Positions 10,331-19,438 of a stretch of 64,000 nt of DNA are shown here, piece after piece. The position numbers and the translations under genes are program-made. Position 1 is the first letter of the stretch, and each line of letters opens with the position of its first letter. This DNA comes from Thamnidium elegans. Taxonomy: Eukaryota > Mucoromycota > Mucoromycetes > Mucorales > Mucoraceae. The notes below the pieces were generated by a model. The model had not been told where the DNA came from. It saw nothing but the letters and a program-made list of their open reading frames with translations, and ran no database searches. Location of the stretch: contig JAIXMG010000002.1 in the NCBI GenBank assembly GCA_025201345.1, forward strand, positions 186,001 to 250,000. The letters run 5' to 3'.

Positions 10331-10981
10331 TTAACAAGTAGACTCTTGGGAAACGTCATTTGTTCTGCTTTCATCGAGAGCGACCTTCTTACAAGCATTA
10401 AGAAGCCTATATTTACAAATAATAGAGTCAGTTGAAAGTTTAAAATAGTAAGAGTTGACTAAATAATATACCTTTGTCGCTTGCAGTGCTGCACTTTGGA
10501 GCTCCACTTTGGCTGCATAATGTAGTATATTGACCAACATTTAGTGTAGTCTGAGAGGAATACCATTCTGGGATCTTGGTTAGTTACTTCTTGGATTACA
10601 TTGTCAAATATGTTTTTCTTCTTTTTCTTCCAGTTGAATTCTTTCCACACTAGCTTAGGAGCGTTCGAGCCGGGCGTGGCAAAAGATGCATCACATTCGT
10701 CAACGCTCTCAACAATTTCTTACCTTCCTCCCCGAACTTTTCTTCGAAGAGGCTTTCTACCAGGTTTGACTTGCTGAAGCTCTCTTCATTTCTTGGGACG
10801 CATATCTTTTGAATGTAGAAGGAGCAGCAACAGAGACAACAGAAGGACCACCTTGCTTGATAAGATCTGCCAAGCATTTGATTTCTTCTGCCATAGCTTT
10901 CCATTCTTGTATCATTGATAGTGGTACAGATGAAGCATCAGCTGTAACCATAATATTGTTTTCATTGTTAGTGATAGTCAT
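10331..10981 (-). pseudogene. Broken passenger gene inside the inverted-repeat element
   Basis: The minus strand starts at ATG 10981 (MTITNNENNIMVTADASS, then MIQEWKAMAEEIKCLADLIK). It continues in a second frame (PRNEESFSKSNLVESLFEEK) and a third (DECDASFATPGSNAPKLVWK, then IFDNVIQEVTNQDP). The three frames abut in order, so one gene carrying at least two frameshifts is the simplest reading. A last segment to 10331 may be another exon. The N-terminal ~45 residues look helical. No family is recognised. Its position between the inverted repeats suggests cargo or a decayed element protein. Confidence 0.45.
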
Positions 10982-11287
10982 TTTTAATACGTTTTGTTGT
11001 ATGTAGATTTTAATAATACGTTGAAAAGAGACCAGTACAGCACACGCAATTTAAAGTAAAAGAAATAAAGTTAGCTCATGATGCCATATTTTGTCTATTA
11101 TCTTAAGAAAACAAAGTAAAATAATCTATCATATTACTACCGAAAAGTTTATAAGTATATAAATTCAATAATAAGGTCGTGCAATTTGAGTTGAGCCTAA
11201 TTAATCTTCATGATGATCCTACGCCGTCATCATAACATCCTCAAAAAACAACTCTATAAGATATATCCGGTGAAAAAGTTAAAGTTA

Positions 11288-11470
11288 AACCACTCATTTC
11301 GTCTCTTTCTGTTATAACCAAAAATTATGCTATACTCATTTCATCTCTCTTCTATACCCAAAAAATATGCTACATTCATTTCATCTCTTTCTATTATACC
11401 TAGAAAATATATTATGCTACACTCATTTTAACTCCTTCTATGATCTCAAAAATTATGCTACAATCATTTT
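11288..11470. repeat. Tandem repeat, about 45-50 bp period
   Basis: About four to five diverged units with the core ATGCTACACTCATTTCATCT then CTTTCTATTATACC and an A-rich spacer, inside the inverted-repeat element. Units differ by several substitutions and small indels, so the array is not recent. Confidence 0.7.
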
Positions 11471-11773
11471 AACTTAACAATACTTTATATTTTTTATGCC
11501 CCATAATTGCTCACATTTACTCCTATGGAAAATCTTTTTAAAAAAAATACACATTTTAAAGTGACAATAAGTTTATATTTTTTAAATATGAATGTAAAAT
11601 CTTATCAAAATCACACCAAAAGAGATTTTTATATTTTATTTACATGCGGTCATATTTGTTCACTTTTTTTTCCTACGGTGTCATCTGGTAATTAAAGCAA
11701 CAATCTGGTATCCATCTGGTTTCATCCGGTAACCATCCGGTACATATACTTATATCACGCTTGCAAGTTAAAA

Positions 11774-12479
11774 ATGAATACAACAAGAAACGTAACAAGA
11801 AACCAAGCCATCTGCATGTTTTTTCATGTTGATTACACTGATGAAAATGTAATGAACTATAAAAAAAAAATTGAAGATTTCGGAGATGTTGAAATCTGTT
11901 ACAATGTTGATGAAAAACAACCTGTCCTTGTATCTAAACAAAGAATTCGCGGTGATCCCATGTCATATCGTAAATACTTGGAGTGTATTGGTCCCAGTTT
12001 AGAACAATCACAAAGTTGTGATATTGACGATTATGCTAATAAGAGTAAATATCAAAAAAGAAAAATAAAGAAAATAAGCGTAGAATTTATCAGACTTTAA
12101 AAAGGGATTGTTGTTTTTATGATGGTATTATTGATAAATTAAGTCAAGTCACAGGGAGTACCCAAGGTAAAATAAAATATAGGCAAACTCTAAAGATCAT
12201 ATTTAACGTTTAATTTAACTCATTATAGATATGTTGGTATATTTAAAATCTGTAAAGCATGATGTTTGTTTGGTTTCGGTTGACTTTGCTGGATTAACAA
12301 CCAGAACCCATGATATTGTACAGCTTATTGAAACTAATCCTGCAATCAAAAAAATAGCCATCGAAACGTTTACCGTTGCTAATGAGCTCTTCTTGTTTGA
12401 TTCTGAAAGCTTGACAACGGATGCTGAATTATTAGAAAAGTTTAATTGTAGAAAGAAAAGTGTACAAAGATCAAAATAA
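11774..12479 (+). CDS. Orphan two-exon gene, probably frameshifted
   Basis: Exon 1 starts at ATG 11774 (MNTTRNVTRNQAICMFFHVD and on). Near 12060 the A-rich stretch requires a one-base shift to reach the frame IYQTLKRDCCFYDGIIDKL, which ends at a good donor (CAAG|GTAAAA, ~12167). Exon 2 begins after ATTATAG (~12230) as DMLVYLKSVKHDVCLVSVDF and ends at TAA 12477-12479. The protein is not recognised: it has no signal peptide or membrane segment, and exon 2 looks alpha/beta. It starts 33 bp outside the inverted-repeat element. The frameshift is in a homopolymer, so either decay or an assembly error is possible. Confidence 0.4.
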
Positions 12480-13069
12480 TTAAAACTGCATGTGTATCTC
12501 TTTTTATTATATTACTTTTGAATATATTTAGCAATTCTCAAAAATAAAGAGTACTACTTGAAAGTTTCTAGTTTTAATTACGGTCTGGAGTTATAGAAAT
12601 TGTGGGATATTTATGATATGAATGAGGATTTTCGTAAATTCTTTCTAATGAAACCAAGATGGGTTGATTTGGACTAGTATTGTAGCAAATTTCAACAGTA
12701 TTTAAATCTTCAATTCACTTTTTATACTTCTTGACATTCTCTTCAGTATATTCAACGTAGAAAAACATACAGATTGCTAGGTCTCTCGATATTTCCATTG
12801 AATTTATGAGAATTTTCAAAAATCTTTTCTAATGCTCTGCAAAGCAAAAATTTGGTTAACAGTGCTCACAGCTTCAAATTGTGTCCAAAAAAAAAAAAAC
12901 TGCATTACGTATTTTTAATTTTAAAACTGCGCGACCTTATTTGGTCAAATTGCGCTAAGCTGCAGACTTCCCGCTAAGCCACACGCTTCAAAATGTGTTG
13001 AGTAACCAGGCATGAATTAAAAATTTAGCCTTTTTTTTTTTTTTTTTTCTGCAGCACACACACGCACAG
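12480..13069. other. Intergenic, no gene recognised
   Basis: Promoter side of the FCP1-like gene. A T-run (13031-13048) followed by CACACACGCACAG lies directly before the ATG. Nothing else is identified. Confidence 0.5.
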
Positions 13070-13933
13070 ATGAGTATAGAACAAGAGACGATTGCAGAAC
13101 AACATAAAGTGATTACAAAAAGTAAAAAAATCTGTGAACAATACTTGGCGTTATCGCTACAAACTTCAACACGTTTACCAGACAAACAACGTCAGTTACT
13201 TATTTTAGACTTGAATGGCACGTTATGTTCTCGCACAACAGCAAAGACTTATTTCGCACGACCTCATGCCAAAGCATTCTTTGATTATATATTTAAAAAC
13301 TTTACAGTGATGGTATGGAGTTCAGCACAGACATTTTCAGTCAAAAAAATGTGTCAAATGTTTCAACCTTATAAACCACATGCAGTTTGGGATCGTAGTC
13401 ATTTAGGACTTTCTGAAACTGAATTTTATAGTAATGTAGATACGATCAAAGATATTAAAAAAGTGTGGCAAGCGTTTCAAGAATTTAATGCGACGAATAC
13501 GATTGTACTTGACGATTCAGCTTCTAAATTAGCTATACAACCTTATAATTTGATAAAGATGAGTACGTTTGATTTTCAGTTGTTTGGAACGCAGACGGAA
13601 GGGGAAAGAGATTTGTTAAAGGTGAAAAAGTACTTGAAAGAGTTACGATATCAGTCCAACGTTTGTAATTATATTAGAAACCATCCGTTGAATATTGAAG
13701 GGGATCATGGTGTTAAAGCTCATACGGTCAATGATAAATTGTTGATTAGTTATGTGAATGGAAGAATACTTGTACCTGTTGGTGGCGGCCAACAGAAGAA
13801 AAAAAAGAAGAGGCTGAGTGCGAAGCAAAAGAGAGAAGCCGCGTTACTTAAGTCTAGTGAAGCTGCGATACATAAGCCAAGTGAAAGCCCAAAAAAGAAA
13901 AAAAAGAGAAAGGCTAAAGCGATATCTGCATAA
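13070..13933 (+). CDS. FCP1/NIF-like HAD-superfamily protein with DLNGT motif
   Basis: Intronless, 287 aa. Residues ~35-190 match the FCP1 homology domain: LLILDLNGTLCSR (motif I), FARPHAKAFFDYIF, VMVWSSAQ (motif II Ser), KDIKKVW, and NTIVLDDSASKLAIQPYN (the DD motif of FCP1/SCP phosphatases). The usual motif I is DxDGT(L/V); here the second Asp, the acid/base residue, is Asn (DLNGT). The same substitution is, as I recall, found in a fungal subgroup including an uncharacterised S. pombe protein, so it is probably subgroup-specific. Catalysis may be weak or altered. The C-terminal tail is very basic (KKKKKKR, then SPKKKKKRKAKA), a likely nuclear or nucleolar signal. Convergent with GSK3, 120 bp away. 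Confidence 0.82.
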   Translation: MSIEQETIAEQHKVITKSKKICEQYLALSLQTSTRLPDKQRQLLILDLNGTLCSRTTAKTYFARPHAKAFFDYIFKNFTVMVWSSAQTFSVKKMCQMFQPYKPHAVWDRSHLGLSETEFYSNVDTIKDIKKVWQAFQEFNATNTIVLDDSASKLAIQPYNLIKMSTFDFQLFGTQTEGERDLLKVKKYLKELRYQSNVCNYIRNHPLNIEGDHGVKAHTVNDKLLISYVNGRILVPVGGGQQKKKKKRLSAKQKREAALLKSSEAAIHKPSESPKKKKKRKAKAISA

Positions 13934-14020
13934 AATAGTATGCGTACAGAATATCAGCAAGAAAAAAAATGAATTGTAGCTTTAATGTATATAAAAAAAA
14001 AAAAAAAAGGAAAAAAAGGG

Positions 14021-14052
<32 letters not shown>

Positions 14053-14053
14053 C

Positions 14054-15491
14054 TCAATCCAAAGAAGTTAAACGTATTTCTTGAAGTGGAATAGGAATAA
14101 AGTTATTGATATCAATACCAGCGAATTGCAATGTTTCTTTACAGTGAGCGGGAACTAATTTATGTATCAAATCAGGTCTAATTGACAACTCTGTATAAAT
14201 ATATTTTTTGTCAGTCGGATATTAAGATGAATCAAGTGTATAAAATATTACCTTCTCGGGTAAAGTTAAACAATTCAGGTAAATCTCTTCCTGTAGCCAT
14301 TTTAGTCTCAGGATTACGCAATTCATCAAAGAAAGGATGAACCAAGGCTTCACTTGCAGTTGGTCTTGCTTTAGGATCATACTGCAATATATGAGATAAT
14401 AAATCAATAGCCTCTGGAGGAGTTCTTGATCTAAATACTTTTGATAAGGGATGAGGTTTAATCGAGGGGAACTTGTGATCTGTATAATTAGGATTCATGG
14501 TCAAGATTTGATCTTTTGAGGGAGTACCCAGGACCTTGATAATTTCAACTAATTGATCTATACCACTTTCACCAGGGAATAATGGCTGACCTAATAATAA
14601 TTCACCCATCACACATCCAGCAGACCAAATATCTATACTTGAAGTATAAATACTGGCACCAAAAATTAATTCTGGTGCTCTATAATAACGAGAACAAATA
14701 TAAGCAACATTCATTCCACCTTCTACTAATATCTTTGCACTTCCAAAATCACATAATTTTAATACTCCAGAAATTGGATTGACAAGTAAGTTTTGAGGTT
14801 TGATATCACGATGGCAAATACCTAAGGTATGTGAATAAGCAAGCGAGCGAAATAATTGGTACATGTAAAGTTTAACAATCAACATTGGTACTGCTTGTTT
14901 GATTTTAGTGTAGTGTCTCGATACACGGTATACTGTTTCAGGTACATATTCCATCACTAGATTAAGATAAACATCATCCTTCTATTATCATTCAAAAAAA
15001 AAAAAATAAGTTGCTTTATCATATCACATTTAAAGAAGTTTTTTTTTCTTACCTTGCCTCCATCTCCTTGTGAATAAAAGTAGGCTTTTAAACCACAAAT
15101 GTTGGGGTGATTCATAACTCTCATTATCTCCAACTCTCGATTCTACCCTCCCTTTTTTTATAAGTAATAATAAATTATACAACACCAAGTTTTTTTTTAT
15201 ATATACCTTGAATCTCTTATCTTGTAAAACTTTTTTAATAGCGGCATCTTCGCCGTCATTAGCTAGCTTTACTTGATAGACAACGCCAAATGAACCATTT
15301 CCAATAACCTTTTGATGAGAATATTGTAACTGAATATCTCGACCATTTCCATCTTTTGCAGGCACGCGTATCATTCGAAGCGAATCAAAAGCATCGCCTA
15401 CTTGTATTGCTGTTAGAGAAACAAATTTAGCTATTTGCTGTAAAGATGTTTTACCTGAAAACTTGAAATGATTAAGATTAGAAGTAGACAT
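14054..15491 (-). CDS. gsk3: Glycogen synthase kinase 3 (GSK3/shaggy family)
   Basis: Ser/Thr kinase of the CMGC group. Exons 15491-15207, 15142-15053, 14981-14252 and 14190-14054 give 413 aa. Seen in order: glycine loop [13 protein letters not shown], the Lys in [28 protein letters not shown], catalytic loop [16 protein letters not shown], and the activation loop [16 protein letters not shown], whose Tyr is the autophosphorylation site (Tyr216 of mammalian GSK3beta). CMGC-insert and C-lobe motifs follow ([19 protein letters not shown], then LGTPSKDQI). Arg and Lys residues of the primed-substrate pocket are present. It shares a 270-bp divergent promoter region with the GDA1 gene. Confidence 0.95.
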
Positions 15492-15761
15492 TTTTTTGTT
15501 CAAAAAGTGACGTAAAAAAAAAAAAGATAAAAAATAGAAAAAAAGAAGATAAAAAAAAAATATTTTTAAGTTACGACATATAAATCGTTCCTCCCCCCCT
15601 TTTTTTTTTACAAGTTCTCTCTCTCTCTCTTTCTCTCTTTCTCTTTTGTACAAAAGTTATTTCCTTTTTATTTATTTTTTAAAGTGACAGATCATCTTGT
15701 TTCAATTCCTTTGGGTAACTATCGACAAAGACAAAACTCTACAATAGTTAAATCAAAAGAC
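15492..15761. promoter_or_regulatory. Divergent promoter region of gsk3 and gda1
   Basis: 270 bp between the two start codons. It holds a T9 run, a (CT)n tract at about 15618-15648 and A-rich stretches on the gsk3 side. These are probable nucleosome-excluding homopolymers; no specific factor site was recognised. Confidence 0.45.
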
Positions 15762-17304
15762 ATGATGACCTCAATAAAGACGAAAAAGAACTTGTTTTGG
15801 AAGTGTGCATTTGCAGTTAGCATCTGTATTTTATTTCTTTGGTTAATTTATACACCTTCTGCTTCTTATAAAATGCCCTCCAATTTGAGAAAAGGTAACT
15901 AATTTTAAATTTAAATTATGGGCTTAAAAAAAATATATATACATTTATACTAAATTTGGACTAGATGCAACTTCTTTAGATCAAACAGAGCCAGTGCAAA
16001 CATGTTCAGCCACAAAAGATGGTCAACCAACAACAGAATATGCAATTATGATTGATGCTGGATCATCAGGTTCTCGTGTACATGTCTATAAATTTAAAGT
16101 ATGTAATGATCCAGAGTTGGAAGACGAAGTATTTCATATGTTGAACCCTGGATTATCTTCATTTGGGGATGATGCTCAAGGCGCAGCTAAATCACTTGAA
16201 AAATTAATGGAAATTGCTGTAAAGAGTGTACCTAAGCAATTACAATCTTGTACACCTATTGCTGTAAAAGCAACTGCAGGTCTTCGTTTGCTTGGTTCAG
16301 AACAAAGTAAAAACATTCTTGATGCTGTACGTAAATATTTAGAAACATATCCATTCCCCATTGCCAACGTTGAAGTTATGGAAGGAAAAGATGAAGGTTA
16401 GATTAAACTATAAAACAACACAAACACAAACAAAAATTAACATATTTTAATAAAAATAGGTGTCTATGCTTGGATTACGGTAAACTATTTATTGGGTAAA
16501 TTAAAAAATAATCAACGTGGACAAACTGCTGCTGTATTCGATTTAGGTGGAGCATCTACTCAAATCGTATTCGAACCTACGTATAATATTCCAACTGAAT
16601 CCATGTCTGAAGGAGATCATAAATACGAATTAGATTATCAAAATAGCTTATATCAATTATATCAACACTCTTATATTGGTTATGGATTAAATGAAGCGCG
16701 TAAAGCAATTAAAAAGGAATTAATTACATCGTGGAAGCAAGAAGCTACTTTAACCGGTAAAGTCTACCATCCTTGTTTACCGTTAAAACATGAAGAAAAT
16801 ATTGAATATGGTAATCAAACAATTAAATTAATTGGTACCGGAGCAGGACATGCTGCTTGTCGTGGTGTGATTGAAAAAGTATTTAAAAAGGATTCATTGT
16901 GTAAATTATCACCTTGTGCATTTGATGGTGTCTATCAACCTCCTTTGACGGATACCTTCAAGGATAATGATTTATATGTGTTCTCTTACTTTTTTGATTT
17001 AACTGAACCTTTGGGTATGCCATCTGAATTCTCTGTTCGTGAATTAGGTGAATTGGCTGAAAGAGTATGTAACGGTGAAACTAGTCCATTTCAACATGTT
17101 CCAAATGCTTTAAAGACATTACAAGAAACACCTGATTACTGTCTTGATTTATCTTATATCCATAATTTGTTGAGATTTGGGTACGATATTCCTTCGGATC
17201 GTCTTGTACGTACTGCTAAAAAGATTCGTGGAGCTGAAACTGGGTGGTGTTTAGGTGCTTCTATTGCCATGATTGATGAAGTTAAATTATGTCAACAACA
17301 ATAA
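15762..17304 (+). CDS. gda1: Golgi guanosine/nucleoside diphosphatase (GDA1/CD39 NTPDase family)
   Basis: Type II membrane enzyme that hydrolyses GDP/UDP released by Golgi glycosyltransferases, yielding the NMP for nucleotide-sugar antiport. Exons 15762-15894, 15965-16396 and 16460-17304 give 469 aa. The ATG at 15762 is chosen because it gives a short basic tail ([10 protein letters not shown]) followed by one hydrophobic segment ([14 protein letters not shown]); the frame is open further upstream but has no ATG. Apyrase-conserved regions: ACR1 [15 protein letters not shown]2 [13 protein letters not shown]3 [17 protein letters not shown]4 [12 protein letters not shown] and a C-terminal ACR5-like GWCLGA. 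It ends 34 bp from the cis-prenyltransferase stop on the opposite strand. Confidence 0.94.
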
Positions 17305-17338
17305 TAATTATAATAATAAAAAAGCATAATATAGACAT

Positions 17339-18344
17339 TTATTTTAATCCTGTGGACGTTAATTGTTCTTGCTTTTGATGATCTGAATAGATTTGATATT
17401 CAAACAAGATGGGTAATAATTTCCACAATGAGAATTCAGGCCAGTAACAATCAACAAATTGGATTTGGCATTGGTCGCTTGCTTGCCATAATAAAAAATC
17501 ACTTAGACGTATTTCACCTGAGGTTCGAACCAGAATATCTAGTGGTGGGCAACCTGCTGTAAATAAATGGTTTTTGACTGTTTGATCTGTAATATCACTA
17601 TTATATACGTATATAAGTTGTTATGTACTAAATATATATATATATATATACGAATATATACTTTACTCTGCTGATATCTTTCCTTGCTTTACTTGATCAA
17701 TAGTTTGCTTTATCGCTGTTGTCATTTCATCTCTTGATGTGTAAGGACAGCATATATTGAATATACGTCTAAATGTAACTCACTTTAGTATTTGTATGAA
17801 GATATAATTGAATGCCCTTTACTTTTTTTGATGCTTTGTTCTTTCCGTCACTTTATTCGCAATCTCTCTTACATCAGCTGGCAAATAATCCAAGTTACCT
17901 AAAAACCTTACACCAATTTGATACTTTTCTACCAGTGCACTTTTTTTTTTAAAAAAAAAATATATATATATATGAGATGACGAACAAAAAAAAAAAAAAA
18001 AAAAAAAAAAACTCAATTTACTTTTTATCGCAGAAACCTTCAAATGCTTCACAAAATAACTTCATTAAATAATCAACTTCTTCTTTAGACCGATTGAAAT
18101 TCTCTATACTGAATGCAAATACAGTGACAGCCTCAATACCTAATTGCATACAGAGATCAAGTACTTTTTCTAATTGTTTAAATCCTTCGTAATGTCCAAA
18201 CTGTGTTGAGGATGCACCTAGTTTTCTGGCGTAACGTCTATTGCCATCTAGAATAAATCCTACATGCCGAGGTATTTTTCCTTTACAGAGTACGGATACA
18301 GTGAATTGTTCTAATAAATTTTGAAAAGTGTCGATAATTGTCAT
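17339..18344 (-). CDS. Dehydrodolichyl diphosphate synthase catalytic subunit (cis-prenyltransferase)
   Basis: Makes the polyprenyl diphosphate precursor of dolichol at the ER; homologue of yeast RER2/SRT1 and human DHDDS. Exons 18344-18022, 17939-17823, 17768-17667 and 17597-17339 give 266 aa with consistent phase. Motifs: HVGFILDGNRRYARKLG (catalytic DGN), GHYEGFKQLEKVL, TVFAFSIENFNRSKEEVDYL, GVRFLGNLDYLP, and ILVRTSGEIRLSDFLLWQ with EFSLWKLLPILF downstream. The C-terminus (QEQLTSTGLK) lacks an RxG motif, as expected of the catalytic rather than the NUS1/NgBR subunit. Exon 4 starts at an AATAG acceptor. Introns hold A/T homopolymers and TATATA tracts. Confidence 0.92.
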
Positions 18345-18797
18345 ATATTAAAAGGTACAATAGAGAGAGAGAAAAAAAGGGTCAATATCACATTCTTTTA
18401 CTTAATATATATGTACTCAGTCCACCAATCATGCTTTGACAGAGTATATATGTTATTTTAAAAATTATAAATAAAGAAGCAAGACATAGTATATACTCTC
18501 ATTTTTTGGGAGTGATAATGACAAACATAACAAAAATGATTCTTTATGGAAATGAACGGACCGAGATATTTGCTGTAATATTTGAGTGGCAATAAACAAT
18601 CGTTTATAATTATTGTGCTATCCTGCATAGGTTATTTCAATAACAATATCACGAACGTCTTTTATAAGGAAAATACACTCGATACAGATTTATTCACAGT
18701 AAATCGGTACTTGTCTGTAATTACAGATTTTAAATACTTAGATATATCGCTCGTACATATCACCACCGCTCATTGACATGTGATTAAATTTTTAAGG
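18345..18797. other. Intergenic, no gene recognised
   Basis: Promoter side of the cis-prenyltransferase gene, with a GAGAGAGA tract just upstream of its ATG. One 64-codon ORF (18582-18776) has no supporting features. Confidence 0.4.
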
Positions 18798-18973
18798 TTA
18801 ATTCTTGGTGCGCCTCCATTTACACTACAAATGTTAATTTAGGGACATTTGATTATATAAAGGGTTTATTTAATCATCATATTATATTTACTTTCTCACG
18901 TACTCATACGTAATTAAAAAGAAATTTTTTGTTTTGTTTTTACCTGTTATTTGTCGGAGGCGTACCAAAAATT
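18798..18973. mobile_element. MITE-like element with TIRs
   Basis: TTGGTGCGCCTCC at 18805-18817 pairs with GGAGGCGTACCAA at 18956-18968 (one mismatch); flanking AATT extends the pairing to about 19 bp. The body is about 175 bp, AT-rich and non-coding. It contains ACATTTGATTATATAAA, also present in the element at 30.34 kb. Confidence 0.55.
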
Positions 18974-19438
18974 ATGTTTTTCTTCTTTGCCTGTGTCATT
19001 CTTGTATACCAAAGTCAGAAATCCTTTCCATTGACATATTTTCATAATCAAAATGTCTTTGTGGTAAAATCACACATAAAATAGAATGTATAATAATCGA
19101 TGAACCATCGATTATAAAACATAACAAACCTTAGGTATCAAAATGAGCCTTATATATAAAAAAAAAGCACAGGATCTAGAAAGATCCTCAGGCTATAAAA
19201 ATCACTAGATCAAATCTAAGTATAACAATCAATCACAATAGTGTGACCACTATTGCAAAAGACTATAAATAAGAAATCATTGTTAGCAATCCCTTTTACT
19301 GGGATTGATTTTTACAATTAAAATAAGAAAAAAACGTTATTAGACATTTAATCTTATTCACCTGTTTTTATTAATTTTTCTGTGTTAAATCAAAGTATTT
19401 CTCCACAGTCTTATCCACAGAAATTTGGAGGCAAAAAG

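Larger units (their letters stand above)
10000..11741. mobile_element. DNA-transposon-like element with perfect 35-bp inverted repeats
   Basis: The 35-bp segment at 10041-10075 is the exact reverse complement of 11707-11741. Both are built from an 8-mer ACC(A/G)GATG repeated five to seven times per end. A second 19-bp motif (10024-10042) is repeated inverted at 11680-11698, but in non-mirrored order, outer on the left and inner on the right. Inside lie a broken minus-strand gene (10331-10981) and a tandem repeat (11288-11470). Subterminal repeats of a short motif are typical of transposase binding sites. No transposase is visible and no target-site duplication was identified. Confidence 0.6.

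Noticed and set aside
10650..10904. Independent 84-aa Leu-rich protein
   Set aside because: It abuts frames above and below in the same strand and is better read as the middle of one frameshifted gene.
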